Source of the DNA: Klebsiella sp. RHBSTW-00484
Lineage (GTDB): Bacteria; Pseudomonadota; Gammaproteobacteria; Enterobacterales; Enterobacteriaceae
Reading direction: 5' to 3'
NCBI RefSeq assembly: GCF_013705725.1
Contig: NZ_CP055481.1
Coordinates: 868,001-932,000, forward strand
DNA: 64,000 nt
Of this stretch, positions 33,651 to 42,174 are shown piece by piece. Position 1 is the first letter of the stretch; every line of letters begins with the position of its first letter. Both the position numbers and the translations under genes were made by a program. The notes under the pieces were generated by a model. The model did no database searches. It saw only the letters and a list, made by a program, of their open reading frames with translations, and was not told the origin of the DNA.

Positions 33651-34060
33651 TGTACAGAACGGTTTTCATTCTGGCCCTGAGCTGTGTGATGCTCAGCGGC
33701 TGCTCAACCTCCAAAGAGGAAATGCTGCCGGCGGGCGATAACACCATGCTTGAACTGTGGAACGGGGCGGACGGTGGCGGCAGTACTTCCCGCCAGTCTG
33801 CGGCGGCCCGCGACACGCTGCGACGCCCGCTGACGGGCAGCGAAACGCAGGCGGACGCGCAGGCCGACCGCAGCTACAGCCGTACTCAGGAAAGCGAAAT
33901 CACCCAGCAGTTTCCCCGGCTGCCCAACCCCGACATGGTGATGTACCTGTATCCTCACCTGGCAGACGGTAACACTCCTGTGCCGGGTTACAGCACCGTG
34001 TTCCCGTTCTACAGCCAGACGCAGTATGCCATGCCTGGCGAGCGCACGGAGGCCCTGTAA
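33650..34060 (+). CDS. TIGR03751 family conjugal transfer lipoprotein
   Basis: A 136-residue lipoprotein (ILALSCVMLSGCSTSKEEMLP, lipobox LSGC, Cys19), corresponding to TraV/VirB7-like core-complex lipoproteins. The C-terminal half FPRLPNPDMVMYLYPHLADGNTPVPGYSTVFPFYSQTQYAMPGE is the family's signature. AAAGGAG precedes the ATG, and the last base of its stop is the first base of the ATPase gene. Confidence 0.87.
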   Translation: MYRTVFILALSCVMLSGCSTSKEEMLPAGDNTMLELWNGADGGGSTSRQSAAARDTLRRPLTGSETQADAQADRSYSRTQESEITQQFPRLPNPDMVMYLYPHLADGNTPVPGYSTVFPFYSQTQYAMPGERTEAL

Positions 34061-36918
34061 TGCTTTCACTGTTTACGCGTAATAAATCCACCGACCGGCA
34101 GACGCCGGTTGATGACGGCCAGTCCTTTCAGGCAGATGAAACCCTGACCGCGGCCGTGAAGGGCCGGCAACCCCTGAAGCGCCCCGGGAAAATGACGCGC
34201 CAGGATGAGGAGAAGGTTTATCACGCCAATCCGTCCATCATTGACTTTTTGCCTTGGGCAGAATTTCTTGATGAAGAGCAGTGTCTCCTGCTTGATGACG
34301 GCGTGTCGGTGGGGGCCGTTTATGATGTGACACCGGTGGCGACCGAAGGGCGAACCGAAGAGCGCCTGGAGCAGATCCGTGACTCGGTTGAGGATGCGCT
34401 TCAGGACAGCTTTGATGAACATGACGTGAATCCCTGGGTCGTGCAGTTCTTCTGCCAGGACGAGGACGACACTGACGCGTACCTGGACAGGCTGCGCGGG
34501 TATGTCAAACCGCATGCACAGCGCACGGCGTTTACCGACGCCTGGCTGGGTGAAATGGAGCGCCATATTCGCAGTATCTCCCGGCCTGAGGGACTTTTTA
34601 CTGACTCGCTGATTACCGGCCAGCCGTGGCGCGGGCAGCAGCGCCGCACCCGGATGGTTGTTTATCGCTGGCTGGGGAAAAGCCGCGATCCGATGCCGCC
34701 GGTGGCGATGCTCAATCAGGTGTGCGACCGGGTCGTGAATGCCCTGGGCGGGGCGGGGATCCGCTGCACCCGGCAGAACGGCCTGCAGGTGCATGGCTGG
34801 CTGCTGCGGCTGTTCAATCCGTCACCGGACTGGGTGGAGAAAACCACGCTCTATCGGCAGGCTGCTTACGCAGACCCGCGCGAGACACCTGAAGGCACCG
34901 TGCCGGTCAGCAATGATTTTGCCGAAACCCTGTGGTTCACGCCGCCGGTTTCAGACCCGGAAAACGGCGTGTGGTGGATTGACAACAAGCCGCACTGCGC
35001 GGTGGCGGTGGAAAAACTGCGTACACCGCCGGAGCCGGGCACCCTTACCGGCGAGAAAAGCCGGGGTGAAAAGAAAATTAATGCCCTGATGGATATGTTT
35101 CCGGAAGGGACCATGGTGTGCATGACCGTGGTGGTACAGCCCCAGGACCGGCTTGAAGAGCAGTTTAACCGGCTGTCGAAAAATGCGGTCGGTGAGAATA
35201 CCGAGTCGGGCCGCGTCCGCCAGGATGTGAAGACGGTAAAAGAGTATCTGGGCAACCGGCACAAGTTGTACCGGGCGGGAATCACCTTCCTGCTGCGCGG
35301 CGATGACATGACCAGCCTGAAGCGCAAGCGGCTGGAGCTGTCCACCGTGCTGCTAGGGGCCGGTCTGCAGCCGGTACGTCCGGAGTTTGAAGAGGGTCCG
35401 CTGAACAGCTGGCTGCGGGCGCTGCCGATGTGCTTTAACCCGGACAGCGACAAAAAACACTGGTATACCCGTCTGACATGGGTTCAGCACCTGGCAGGAC
35501 TTTTGCCGGTAACCGGGCGGGAAACCGGCACGGGGCACCCCGGCTTCAGCTTTTTCAACCGCGGCGGGGATACCCTGACATTCGATCCGCTCAACAAGCT
35601 CGACCGCACCCAGAACGCGCATCTGCTGTTGTTCGGCCCGACCGGGGCGGGCAAGTCGGCCACGCTGTGTGCCGCGCTCTCCCAGCTGATGGCCGTCCAC
35701 CGTCCGCGGCTGTTTATTGCGGAGGCCGGGAACTCGTTCGGCCTGCTGGCCGACTTCTTTGACAGCCTCGGGCTGACGGTGAATAAAATCAGCGTCAAAC
35801 CCGGGAGTGGCGTCAGTCTGCCGCCGTTTGCTGATGCTCACAAACTGGTGGAAGAAGGCCTGGCCGCCCAGGCCGTGGATGAGAGCGACCTGCCGGATAT
35901 CGACACGGACGACGATAGCGAGGATGACAAGCGTGACGTTCTCGGTGAAATGGAAATCTCCGCGCGCATGATGATCACCGGCGGCGACCCGAAAGAAGAG
36001 GCCGACCTGAAGCGCGCCGACAGGGCGATGATACGTGAGGCGCTGCTGATGGCGGCGCATGCCACGTATAAAGAAGGGCGGCAGATGCTGCCGTCTGACC
36101 TGCAGCAGGCGTTATATGCCATTGCCTCTGACAACGATGAGGGCGTCATCAATGTCCGCAATGCCCAGCGAAAGGCGAAAGCGGCGGAGATGGCGGAATC
36201 CCTGGGCATGTTTACCCAGGCCGGCAGCTTTGAAGCGGAGCTGTTCAACCGCGAAGGGGAGCTGTGGCCGGAAGCGGACGTGACGCTGGTTGACCTGGGG
36301 CATCTGGCGCGTGAGGGCTACGAGGCGCAGATGGCCCTGACCATGGTCTCGATGACAAACATGATTAACAACATCGCGGAGCGTGACCAGTTTCTGGGCC
36401 GGGATATTGTCTTCACGGTGGATGAGGCGCATATCGTGACGGTCAACCCGCTGCTGTCGCCGTATATGACCAAGGTGGTCAAGATGTGGCGTAAGCTCGG
36501 TGCCTGGCTGTGGCTGGCCACCCAGAACCTTAAGGACTACCCGGATATTGCCGAAAAAATGCTGAACATGGCTGAATGGTGGATTTGTCTGACCATGCCC
36601 CCGGAAGAGGTCAAAGATATCAGCCGTTTCCGCGCGCTCACGCCGGAGCAGGAATCGGTGCTGCTTTCCGCCAGTAAACTGTCGGGTTGTTATACGGAAG
36701 GCGTGGTGCTGGCGAAACGGATCGAAGCGCTGTTTCGTGCCGTGCCGCCCAGTCTCTTCCTGGCACTGGGCATGACGGAAAAAGAAGAGAAAGCCGAACG
36801 CCGGGCGCTGATGAATGAATTTCACTGCAGCGAACTGGAGGCGGCAAAACGCGTCGCGCAGAATCTGGACCGTCTGCGCGGTCTGACGGAGAAACAACAG
36901 GAGCCTGCCACGGTATGA
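34060..36918 (+). CDS. Conjugative transfer ATPase, VirB4/TraC type (TIGR03744)
   Basis: A 952-residue ATPase powering assembly of the mating channel and pilus at the inner-membrane face. The N-terminal VirB4/TraC domain includes DFLPWAEFLDEEQCLLLDDGVSVGAVYDV. Walker A FGPTGAGKSATL lies at about residues 525-535, Walker B at IVFTVDEAHIV, and the Arg/Gln motif at WLWLATQNLKDYPDIAEKMLNMAEWWICL. A stretch of acidic residues (DIDTDDDSEDDKRD, about 615) is inserted in the ATPase domain, as in others of the class. Length fits PFL_4706-type proteins. It overlaps the next gene by 4 bases. Confidence 0.93.
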   Translation: MLSLFTRNKSTDRQTPVDDGQSFQADETLTAAVKGRQPLKRPGKMTRQDEEKVYHANPSIIDFLPWAEFLDEEQCLLLDDGVSVGAVYDVTPVATEGRTEERLEQIRDSVEDALQDSFDEHDVNPWVVQFFCQDEDDTDAYLDRLRGYVKPHAQRTAFTDAWLGEMERHIRSISRPEGLFTDSLITGQPWRGQQRRTRMVVYRWLGKSRDPMPPVAMLNQVCDRVVNALGGAGIRCTRQNGLQVHGWLLRLFNPSPDWVEKTTLYRQAAYADPRETPEGTVPVSNDFAETLWFTPPVSDPENGVWWIDNKPHCAVAVEKLRTPPEPGTLTGEKSRGEKKINALMDMFPEGTMVCMTVVVQPQDRLEEQFNRLSKNAVGENTESGRVRQDVKTVKEYLGNRHKLYRAGITFLLRGDDMTSLKRKRLELSTVLLGAGLQPVRPEFEEGPLNSWLRALPMCFNPDSDKKHWYTRLTWVQHLAGLLPVTGRETGTGHPGFSFFNRGGDTLTFDPLNKLDRTQNAHLLLFGPTGAGKSATLCAALSQLMAVHRPRLFIAEAGNSFGLLADFFDSLGLTVNKISVKPGSGVSLPPFADAHKLVEEGLAAQAVDESDLPDIDTDDDSEDDKRDVLGEMEISARMMITGGDPKEEADLKRADRAMIREALLMAAHATYKEGRQMLPSDLQQALYAIASDNDEGVINVRNAQRKAKAAEMAESLGMFTQAGSFEAELFNREGELWPEADVTLVDLGHLAREGYEAQMALTMVSMTNMINNIAERDQFLGRDIVFTVDEAHIVTVNPLLSPYMTKVVKMWRKLGAWLWLATQNLKDYPDIAEKMLNMAEWWICLTMPPEEVKDISRFRALTPEQESVLLSASKLSGCYTEGVVLAKRIEALFRAVPPSLFLALGMTEKEEKAERRALMNEFHCSELEAAKRVAQNLDRLRGLTEKQQEPATV

Positions 36919-37292
36919 TGACACTGAAGTACCCTGAACCCGCCATTCATGAGCACAGTGGTGGTGCGCTATTCACCCTGTCGCCTCAGGGGGAGCCCGG
37001 CGTGCTCCCGGCGACACATCAGCACCTTGTGAGGCTGCGGGCGATGCTCAGGCAGCGCCTGACCGGCCCGGTCAGAATGACCTGTCACCCGCACCGGGTG
37101 GGACTCAGCAGCAGCGTGGCCATCTATCTTGAGGGAAAGCTGAAGCAGGTGGTGAACATCCTTATCACCGTGACGGGGCAGACAAGCTGGCCGCAGGAAG
37201 AGGAGTATGCGCATCCGCGCTGGTATATCACGGTGCCGGATTCGGCTGATCTGGTGTATCTGATGCTGTGGATTAACGGGCTTGACGTATAA
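36915..37292 (+). CDS. Small hypothetical protein after the VirB4 gene
   Basis: A 125-residue protein starting in an ATGATG overlapping the ATPase stop. The fold looks alpha/beta (RMTCHPHRVGLSSSVAIYLEGKLKQVVNILITVTGQTSW...WYITVPDSADLVYLMLWINGLDV). No signal peptide, membrane segment or catalytic motif seen. No family recognised. A terminator 60 bases downstream ends this block of transfer genes. Confidence 0.6.
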   Translation: MMTLKYPEPAIHEHSGGALFTLSPQGEPGVLPATHQHLVRLRAMLRQRLTGPVRMTCHPHRVGLSSSVAIYLEGKLKQVVNILITVTGQTSWPQEEEYAHPRWYITVPDSADLVYLMLWINGLDV

Positions 37293-37350
37293 CTACAGAC
37301 TTGCCTTCACCAGGGGCATGATAATAAAAATTACTTAATGCTTTTTTGAT

Positions 37351-37375
37351 ACCGGCCGCCAGGGCCGGTTTTTTT
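37351..37375 (+). terminator. Terminator ending the VirB4 block
   Basis: Stem ACCGGCC-gccag-GGCCGGT followed by seven Ts. Confidence 0.88.
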
Positions 37376-37448
37376 ATGAGCGTTTAACCAATTTCAATGC
37401 TAAATATATTATAACTTCCAAAGTGCTTTTTAAGAGCGAGTAGTTGCT

Positions 37449-38117
37449 ATGGCGGGTACTTCAGAAAAAGATATCAAGTTACTGTGGGGCCGCGCAGCAG
37501 GGCGCTGTTCTTACTGCCAGTGTGACCTTACACATATCATGGATGGTTTAGGCAATTATCATGTAGGTGAAATGGCTCATGTTATCGGTAAGAAAAAAGG
37601 TGCAGCCAGGACAACTGAGGGTACAGGACCTGATACCTATGACAATTTGATCCTTTTATGCCCAACCCATCATAGGATGATCGATAAGGCTCCAGAAGGG
37701 GCCTATCCGAATGAAATGCTTTTTCAGTGGAAAGAGAAACACGAATCTTCTGTTGCAAATGCTTTTAAGAAGGCTGTTTTTGATAGTGTTGAGCAACTTA
37801 AAGAAGAAATTGCGTTAATGCTTTATGAAAATAATAAATGCTTTACTCATTATGGACCATATTCTGAAGCTGCAAAAGATATGGGTTCTAATACTCAAGA
37901 ATTGTGGGAGCTAAAAAAACTAAGTGTGATGGTGCCTAATAATCGTAAAATAATAAATGTAATTGAAGGTAATATGGGTTTATTAAGCGCCAGGCAAAAA
38001 CGGTTGTATATTGACTTTAGAGATCATGCCGAAGCTTGGAAATACAATCAGTATAATAGATTGGATACCTATCCTTTATTTCCTGAAGAGTTCCAGAAGG
38101 AGTTCGGTTATGAATAA
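37449..38117 (+). CDS. HNH endonuclease, first gene of an AT-rich cassette
   Basis: A 222-residue protein with an N-terminal HNH nuclease domain: zinc or structural cysteines in GRCSYCQCDLTH, the catalytic His region GEMAHVIGKKKGAARTTEG, and NLILLCPTHHRMIDKAPEGAYP. The C-terminal 130 residues are helical and unassigned (HYGPYSEAAKDMGSNTQELWELKKLSVMVPNNRKIINVI). GC content is well below the flanking transfer genes, pointing to separate acquisition. It overlaps the following gene by 8 bases, so the cassette is an operon. A defence or DNA-damage role is inferred, not shown. Confidence 0.75.
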   Translation: MAGTSEKDIKLLWGRAAGRCSYCQCDLTHIMDGLGNYHVGEMAHVIGKKKGAARTTEGTGPDTYDNLILLCPTHHRMIDKAPEGAYPNEMLFQWKEKHESSVANAFKKAVFDSVEQLKEEIALMLYENNKCFTHYGPYSEAAKDMGSNTQELWELKKLSVMVPNNRKIINVIEGNMGLLSARQKRLYIDFRDHAEAWKYNQYNRLDTYPLFPEEFQKEFGYE

Positions 38118-38517
38118 TAATTCATGGGGTGTCAGTTTCGCATCGATTTCATGGTTTGACGATTATTTGAAATATCATAAAAATGTCAAGGGTTTTATTC
38201 GCGAAAAGGATATAGTCTTTCGTGTTGAGAGGAAAATTCAAAATGATATGTTGACGATCATTCTTCTGAATGAATACACAATGAGTGTGACAAAAATACT
38301 CAAAGTTATCAAATAGTTTGGTGGGGTGGATATAATCGTTGTTGGTGGTAATTGGAATAGCTACACATCTGGTGCCAAAGAGCATGCTATACAGCAAGAA
38401 CTTGGGTTGTTTAATTCGGCAGAAATCGGCGCGGCTTTATTCAAAAATGATTACTGGAATTTCCATAGAAAAGATAGAAACGGCAGTCCGCAATATCATA
38501 TTAGAGAGGAGCAGTAA
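38110..38517 (+). pseudogene. Unknown gene with an in-frame amber codon
   Basis: The frame opened by ATG 38110 runs 68 codons to a TAG at 38314-38316, then continues in the same phase without another stop to TAA at 38515-38517. Ignoring the TAG gives a 135-residue protein; the second half (DIIVVGGNWNSYTSGAKEHAIQQELGLFNSAEIGAALFKNDYWNFHRKDRNGSPQYHIREEQ-type composition) reads like a normal protein. No ribosome site separates the halves; a GTG at 38326 is the only nearby start. Either a nonsense mutation split the gene, the halves are separate proteins, or the codon is read through. I recognise no family. Confidence 0.6.
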
Positions 38518-38767
38518 CGTAGTGGGAATATATGGGTTTGGATCTTTTTTTCGAGCTCAAACTTACAATGACATCGATATAATGATAGTGGTAGATTGCC
38601 CTTTTGAAGAGCTTCTAGGCCTTTATGAGGAGTGTGTAGAAGCTTTAAGTTTGTTAGGTACGGAAACTGGAGAAGAGTTTCACTTGCTTTTCCTTACTTA
38701 TCAAGAGTTTAAAGAGAAATCATTGATTGAATCTGGTTCTTTGATCCCTATTTTTATTGGTTCATAG
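38447..38767 (+). CDS. Small nucleotidyltransferase-fold protein
   Basis: A 106-residue protein with the minimal nucleotidyltransferase motif: helix ISIEKIETAVRNIILERS, then VVGIYGFGSFFRAQTYNDIDIMIVV, where GS and the DxD pair (DIDIM) are in place. It resembles MNT-type proteins found as antitoxins or in defence loci. The start is uncertain: ATG 38447 restores the usual N-terminal helix but overlaps the previous gene by 71 bases; GTG 38522, ten bases after AGGAG, would lack that helix. Confidence 0.6.
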   Translation: MITGISIEKIETAVRNIILERSSNVVGIYGFGSFFRAQTYNDIDIMIVVDCPFEELLGLYEECVEALSLLGTETGEEFHLLFLTYQEFKEKSLIESGSLIPIFIGS

Positions 38768-38960
38768 AAATTTCTCACGATAACCCATATGGCAGTTAAG
38801 CCGTTATTATATAAATGAGATTTTCACAAAGTTACTCTGTACTCCTAACATTCATTAAGTGGTAGAAAAACTTCTGAGTACGGGATTTTAGTTTATTACG
38901 GTTTTTCTGAGCGGCCACGGGCACGCTGTCAGGCGATTCAGTCTGACGGAGTCCCGATTC

Positions 38961-39359
38961 ATGAAACTGACCTCTCTTGTTTTCCTGCCGGCTCTGCTGC
39001 CGGCATCCGTACTGGCCGGCACGGCCATCTTCACCGACAGTCACCATCTGCCGGCAAATCTGCCGCCGGACGTGCCGGTGGTCCTTCTTGATGGTCCTGA
39101 CCGGCTGCAGGCCGACATATTCGGGGAACTGCCTGCAGATCCGCAGCAGGCCGAGGCACACGTCAGGCAGGTTATGGCGTCTCCTGCCTGGCAACAAAAA
39201 CAGCTGCAGCTGAATGATTCCTATCGCCAGGTGGTCCGGGCCTGGGAACTGGGCATTAAAAAAGTGCCGGCAGTGGTGTTTGATGACCGCGATGTGGTGT
39301 ACGGCACCAGGGATGTGGCCGTGGCCACATCCCTGCGTAACCGGGGAGGTGGTCAGTGA
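38961..39359 (+). CDS. TIGR03757 family ICE protein
   Basis: A 132-residue exported protein (signal KLTSLVFLPALLPASVLAGTA). The mature part AIFTDSHHLPANLPPDVPVVLLDGPDRLQADIFGELPADPQQAEAHVRQVM and GIKKVPAVVFDDRDVVYGTRDVAVA match the family; the latter looks like the end of a thioredoxin fold (TrbC-like) but lacks a CxxC pair. It opens the third block of transfer genes. The stop overlaps the next start by four bases. Confidence 0.85.
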   Translation: MKLTSLVFLPALLPASVLAGTAIFTDSHHLPANLPPDVPVVLLDGPDRLQADIFGELPADPQQAEAHVRQVMASPAWQQKQLQLNDSYRQVVRAWELGIKKVPAVVFDDRDVVYGTRDVAVATSLRNRGGGQ

Positions 39360-40348
39360 ATACAAAACCTTCCCGCATCAGAACCACGGTGTGCTCGCTG
39401 GCGGTTGCCACGGTACTGGGTACGGCAACCGCGCCGGCAGCTGTTGCAGCACTTAACACTGCGCAGATTATTGCCAGCGCCGTGTCGCAAAACTGTATCA
39501 GCTGGCGTGTCAGTGGCATCTGTTACTGGCTGTTCTGCACCCCCTTTGGCTGCAAGGTGCGCACGTCGGTCAAAGTCACCCACTTCATTCCTCAGACAGT
39601 CGTTTCGACCTATGTCGCGCCGGGCGGCAACCCGTGGCAGGAAATGGCGTTTGTCAGCCAGACCGCCGGCGGGCTGGAAAGTGCTGTGACCAGCGGGCTC
39701 TCCGGTGTTTCTGCCGGAGGAGCCAATCCGGCCGACATGAAAAATCCCGGCCAGCGCAAGTCCGCCGTGCGTTTCAAGTATGCCGATGCGATTGGCCACC
39801 CGGCCACCTCCCTCATTGGCGGCAGTATTCCGGGCTATTCCTGTGACACCGCAGCCACCCCGTTAATGCCTTACTTCCTGAGTACGCTGGATTCGGCGGC
39901 CTGGCGCACAGGCGTACCGGAGTCCCTGTATCCGGAAGCTCTTGTGCCCGGCCAGCGGGAAATCGGCAGTCAGGCAGCAGCCAATATGTGGGGCAACATC
40001 TATCCCCGTTCGGGGTTTATCAGCCAGACCGATGATGACAAAGCCTCTGCCGTGGTGGCGCAGCGTGTGGCAGACATTATCACCCGCGCCGGGCAGCCCC
40101 ATGTTTATCAGGTGCTCCTGGGCAGCCGTCATGACGGGTACTGGCCACCGGGCGAGGTCACGGAAAACACCGGCACGCGCAATCACAAATGGCAGCGGCT
40201 GGCTCCCCACATGACTCAGTCATGTGCCGTATTCCCGGACGGGAGCTATACCGCCGCGAGCGATAACAATGAAGCCTTTGCGCTCTGGCAGCCTTACAGT
40301 TGCTGCAAAAAGCGCGGGCAGAAATTTCTGGGCAGCACTGATATCTGA
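39356..40348 (+). CDS. TIGR03756 family protein (TraU-like)
   Basis: A 330-residue exported protein starting with GTG. After the signal peptide (TVCSLAVATVLGTATAPAAVAAL) comes the Cys-rich ISAVSQNCISWRVSGICYWLFCTPFGCKVRTS-type block seen in TraU homologues (written here only as motif: NC, GIC, FC, GC). Paired cysteines recur later (YSCDTAA, QPYSCCKKRGQKF). Such proteins are needed for DNA transfer and are disulfide-bonded in the periplasm. The last base of its stop is the first base of the next ATG. Confidence 0.85.
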   Translation: MNTKPSRIRTTVCSLAVATVLGTATAPAAVAALNTAQIIASAVSQNCISWRVSGICYWLFCTPFGCKVRTSVKVTHFIPQTVVSTYVAPGGNPWQEMAFVSQTAGGLESAVTSGLSGVSAGGANPADMKNPGQRKSAVRFKYADAIGHPATSLIGGSIPGYSCDTAATPLMPYFLSTLDSAAWRTGVPESLYPEALVPGQREIGSQAAANMWGNIYPRSGFISQTDDDKASAVVAQRVADIITRAGQPHVYQVLLGSRHDGYWPPGEVTENTGTRNHKWQRLAPHMTQSCAVFPDGSYTAASDNNEAFALWQPYSCCKKRGQKFLGSTDI

Positions 40349-41823
40349 TGAGGAAAACCGTGAAAAAATCACCTTCATTTTCAGCCGTTCGCTTAAGCCT
40401 GCTGCTGACCGGCTCCCTGCTGACTGTCCTCCCGGGCGCGCACGCGGCCGATGATGACAATACCATCCTGGGCATGTCCCTGCCGCAGGTGAACAACAGC
40501 GCCATCGGTTACGGCAAATCCGTCGATGGTGCGGTGTCGGACAAGCTCTTCTACACCCTCGGCGGCGGCTCGGTCATTTCCCAGCCGGCCACGCGCGGCA
40601 ATATGCAGAAGCTGGGGCTGAATACCGGCTGGAGCAGTGACCTGATGTGCGGCAATTTTGATCTGAAAACCACCGTCGGCAATCAGCTCAACGGCGTCAC
40701 ATCCGGCTTTAAAAACCTGATGGGCGACGTGATTCAGGGGGCCACCGGCGCGGTGGCCAGTCTGCCGGCGATGGTCATTCAGCGGGCCAACCCCGGTCTG
40801 TATGACATGCTCACCAACGGCGTGCTTCAGGCCAATGTGTCATTCGACAAGGCGCAACTCAACTGCCAGAACATGGCGAAAAAAATGATGGACTTCAGCG
40901 ACAGCAGTAACTGGACGCAGCAGGCCATGATGGATGAATACAAGTCTGTTGTGAACAGCGGAGATACTGATGCGGTTCGTGCAGATGAGGCGGGGCGGAA
41001 AGTCACCGGCACGTCGGGCAACAACTGGATTGGTGGTCAGAAACGTGGGGGGGCGGGGCAGCCCGCCATCCGTGTCACCCATGACCTTGTTGCTGCCGGC
41101 TACAACATGATGAACGGTTTACCTGTCACCGCTAATTCGACTGTCGGCGAAAGCAGCTGTAACGGTGGCGCATGCTCTAAATTCGGCAGCGCGGAAGAGG
41201 CGGCGGCCATGACCGTGAAGGTGCTGGGCGATCGTTCGATGCGCACCTGTGCCAACGCGAGCGAATGTACCAGCGGTGATGCGGATGACCAGCCCGGTAC
41301 GACCGTTGCCGGCACCGGCTTTGCCCCACTACTGGAAGAGGCAACCAAAGCCAACGCTGAGCAGCTGGTCAGGCTCGTCAACGGTACGGAAAAGCCGACG
41401 GCCGCGAATCTGGCGAAGCTGAAAACCGGCGGACTGCCGGTGACGGCCGGCGTGATTAAAGCCCTGCAGCGTGATCCGGATAATGCTGCCCTGACCGCCC
41501 GCCTTGCCGGCGAACTGGCCATGTCTGACACGGTGGAAACGGCGCTGCTGATGCGTCGCATGATGGTTACCGGTATGTCGGAGCCGAATGCCGCTGCCCA
41601 GCCAAAGGCCATTGATACCGCCGGTCAGCGTATCGAGGCGCTGGACCGGGAAATCGCGGCGCTGAAAAACGAGATGGAGATGAAGCGCGAACTATCACGT
41701 AATTCGGTGCTGACCATTATCGACAGGGAGAACCAGCGCGTCGAAACCAACCCGCAGACCCAGTCTGATGACAATACCGACAGTCGCTTCAACCAGATGG
41801 CAGCGCCGCAGTCGGCTGAATGA
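40348..41823 (+). CDS. TIGR03755 family protein (PFL_4711, TraH-like)
   Basis: A 491-residue exported protein. The signal peptide is AVRLSLLLTGSLLTVLPGAHAADDD. Conserved parts are the MCGNFDLKTTVGNQLNGVTSGFKNLMGDVIQGATGAVASLPAMVIQRANPG-type segment and cysteine pairs (LNCQNMAKKM, SSCNGGACSKFG, RTCANASEC). A C-terminal coiled coil (AGQRIEALDREIAALKNEMEMKRELSRNSVL, about 430-460) is clear. It corresponds to TraH-like pilus-assembly proteins by position, before traG. Confidence 0.84.
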   Translation: MRKTVKKSPSFSAVRLSLLLTGSLLTVLPGAHAADDDNTILGMSLPQVNNSAIGYGKSVDGAVSDKLFYTLGGGSVISQPATRGNMQKLGLNTGWSSDLMCGNFDLKTTVGNQLNGVTSGFKNLMGDVIQGATGAVASLPAMVIQRANPGLYDMLTNGVLQANVSFDKAQLNCQNMAKKMMDFSDSSNWTQQAMMDEYKSVVNSGDTDAVRADEAGRKVTGTSGNNWIGGQKRGGAGQPAIRVTHDLVAAGYNMMNGLPVTANSTVGESSCNGGACSKFGSAEEAAAMTVKVLGDRSMRTCANASECTSGDADDQPGTTVAGTGFAPLLEEATKANAEQLVRLVNGTEKPTAANLAKLKTGGLPVTAGVIKALQRDPDNAALTARLAGELAMSDTVETALLMRRMMVTGMSEPNAAAQPKAIDTAGQRIEALDREIAALKNEMEMKRELSRNSVLTIIDRENQRVETNPQTQSDDNTDSRFNQMAAPQSAE

Positions 41824-41833
41824 GGGAATAAGG

Positions 41834-42172
41834 ATGCGTAATAAAACGACTGTCAGGAAAGTCCTTACCCGTGCCGGCATCTTCCTCGCCTGCATGGCGC
41901 TGTTCATGGTGGTCTCACTGATGATGGCTGACACCGCCATGAAACATCCGACTGAAGCTGCTGCATTCCGGAGCTGGATGCAGTCGACGCGTTACGGCTG
42001 GCTGATGTGGCGACTGGCGCTGTATGCGCTGGTTGCCTGGGGCCTCTGGAAAATCCGGCATGCGCCGGGCTTCTGGGAGGCATACCGGCGGCCGCTGCTG
42101 CGCATCAGTGTGGTCAGTGTGCTTTTTATCGCGTTGTGTGAGTACGCGATGTTTACCGGTCCGGGAGCCTGA
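41834..42172 (+). CDS. Small membrane protein before traG
   Basis: A 112-residue protein with three hydrophobic helices (GIFLACMALFMVVSLMMA, WLMWRLALYALVAWGLW, LLRISVVSVLFIALCEYAMF). It lies two bases before traG in the same operon. No named family recognised, though a small membrane protein here is usual in PFGI-1 ICEs. Confidence 0.65.
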   Translation: MRNKTTVRKVLTRAGIFLACMALFMVVSLMMADTAMKHPTEAAAFRSWMQSTRYGWLMWRLALYALVAWGLWKIRHAPGFWEAYRRPLLRISVVSVLFIALCEYAMFTGPGA

Positions 42173-42174
42173 CG

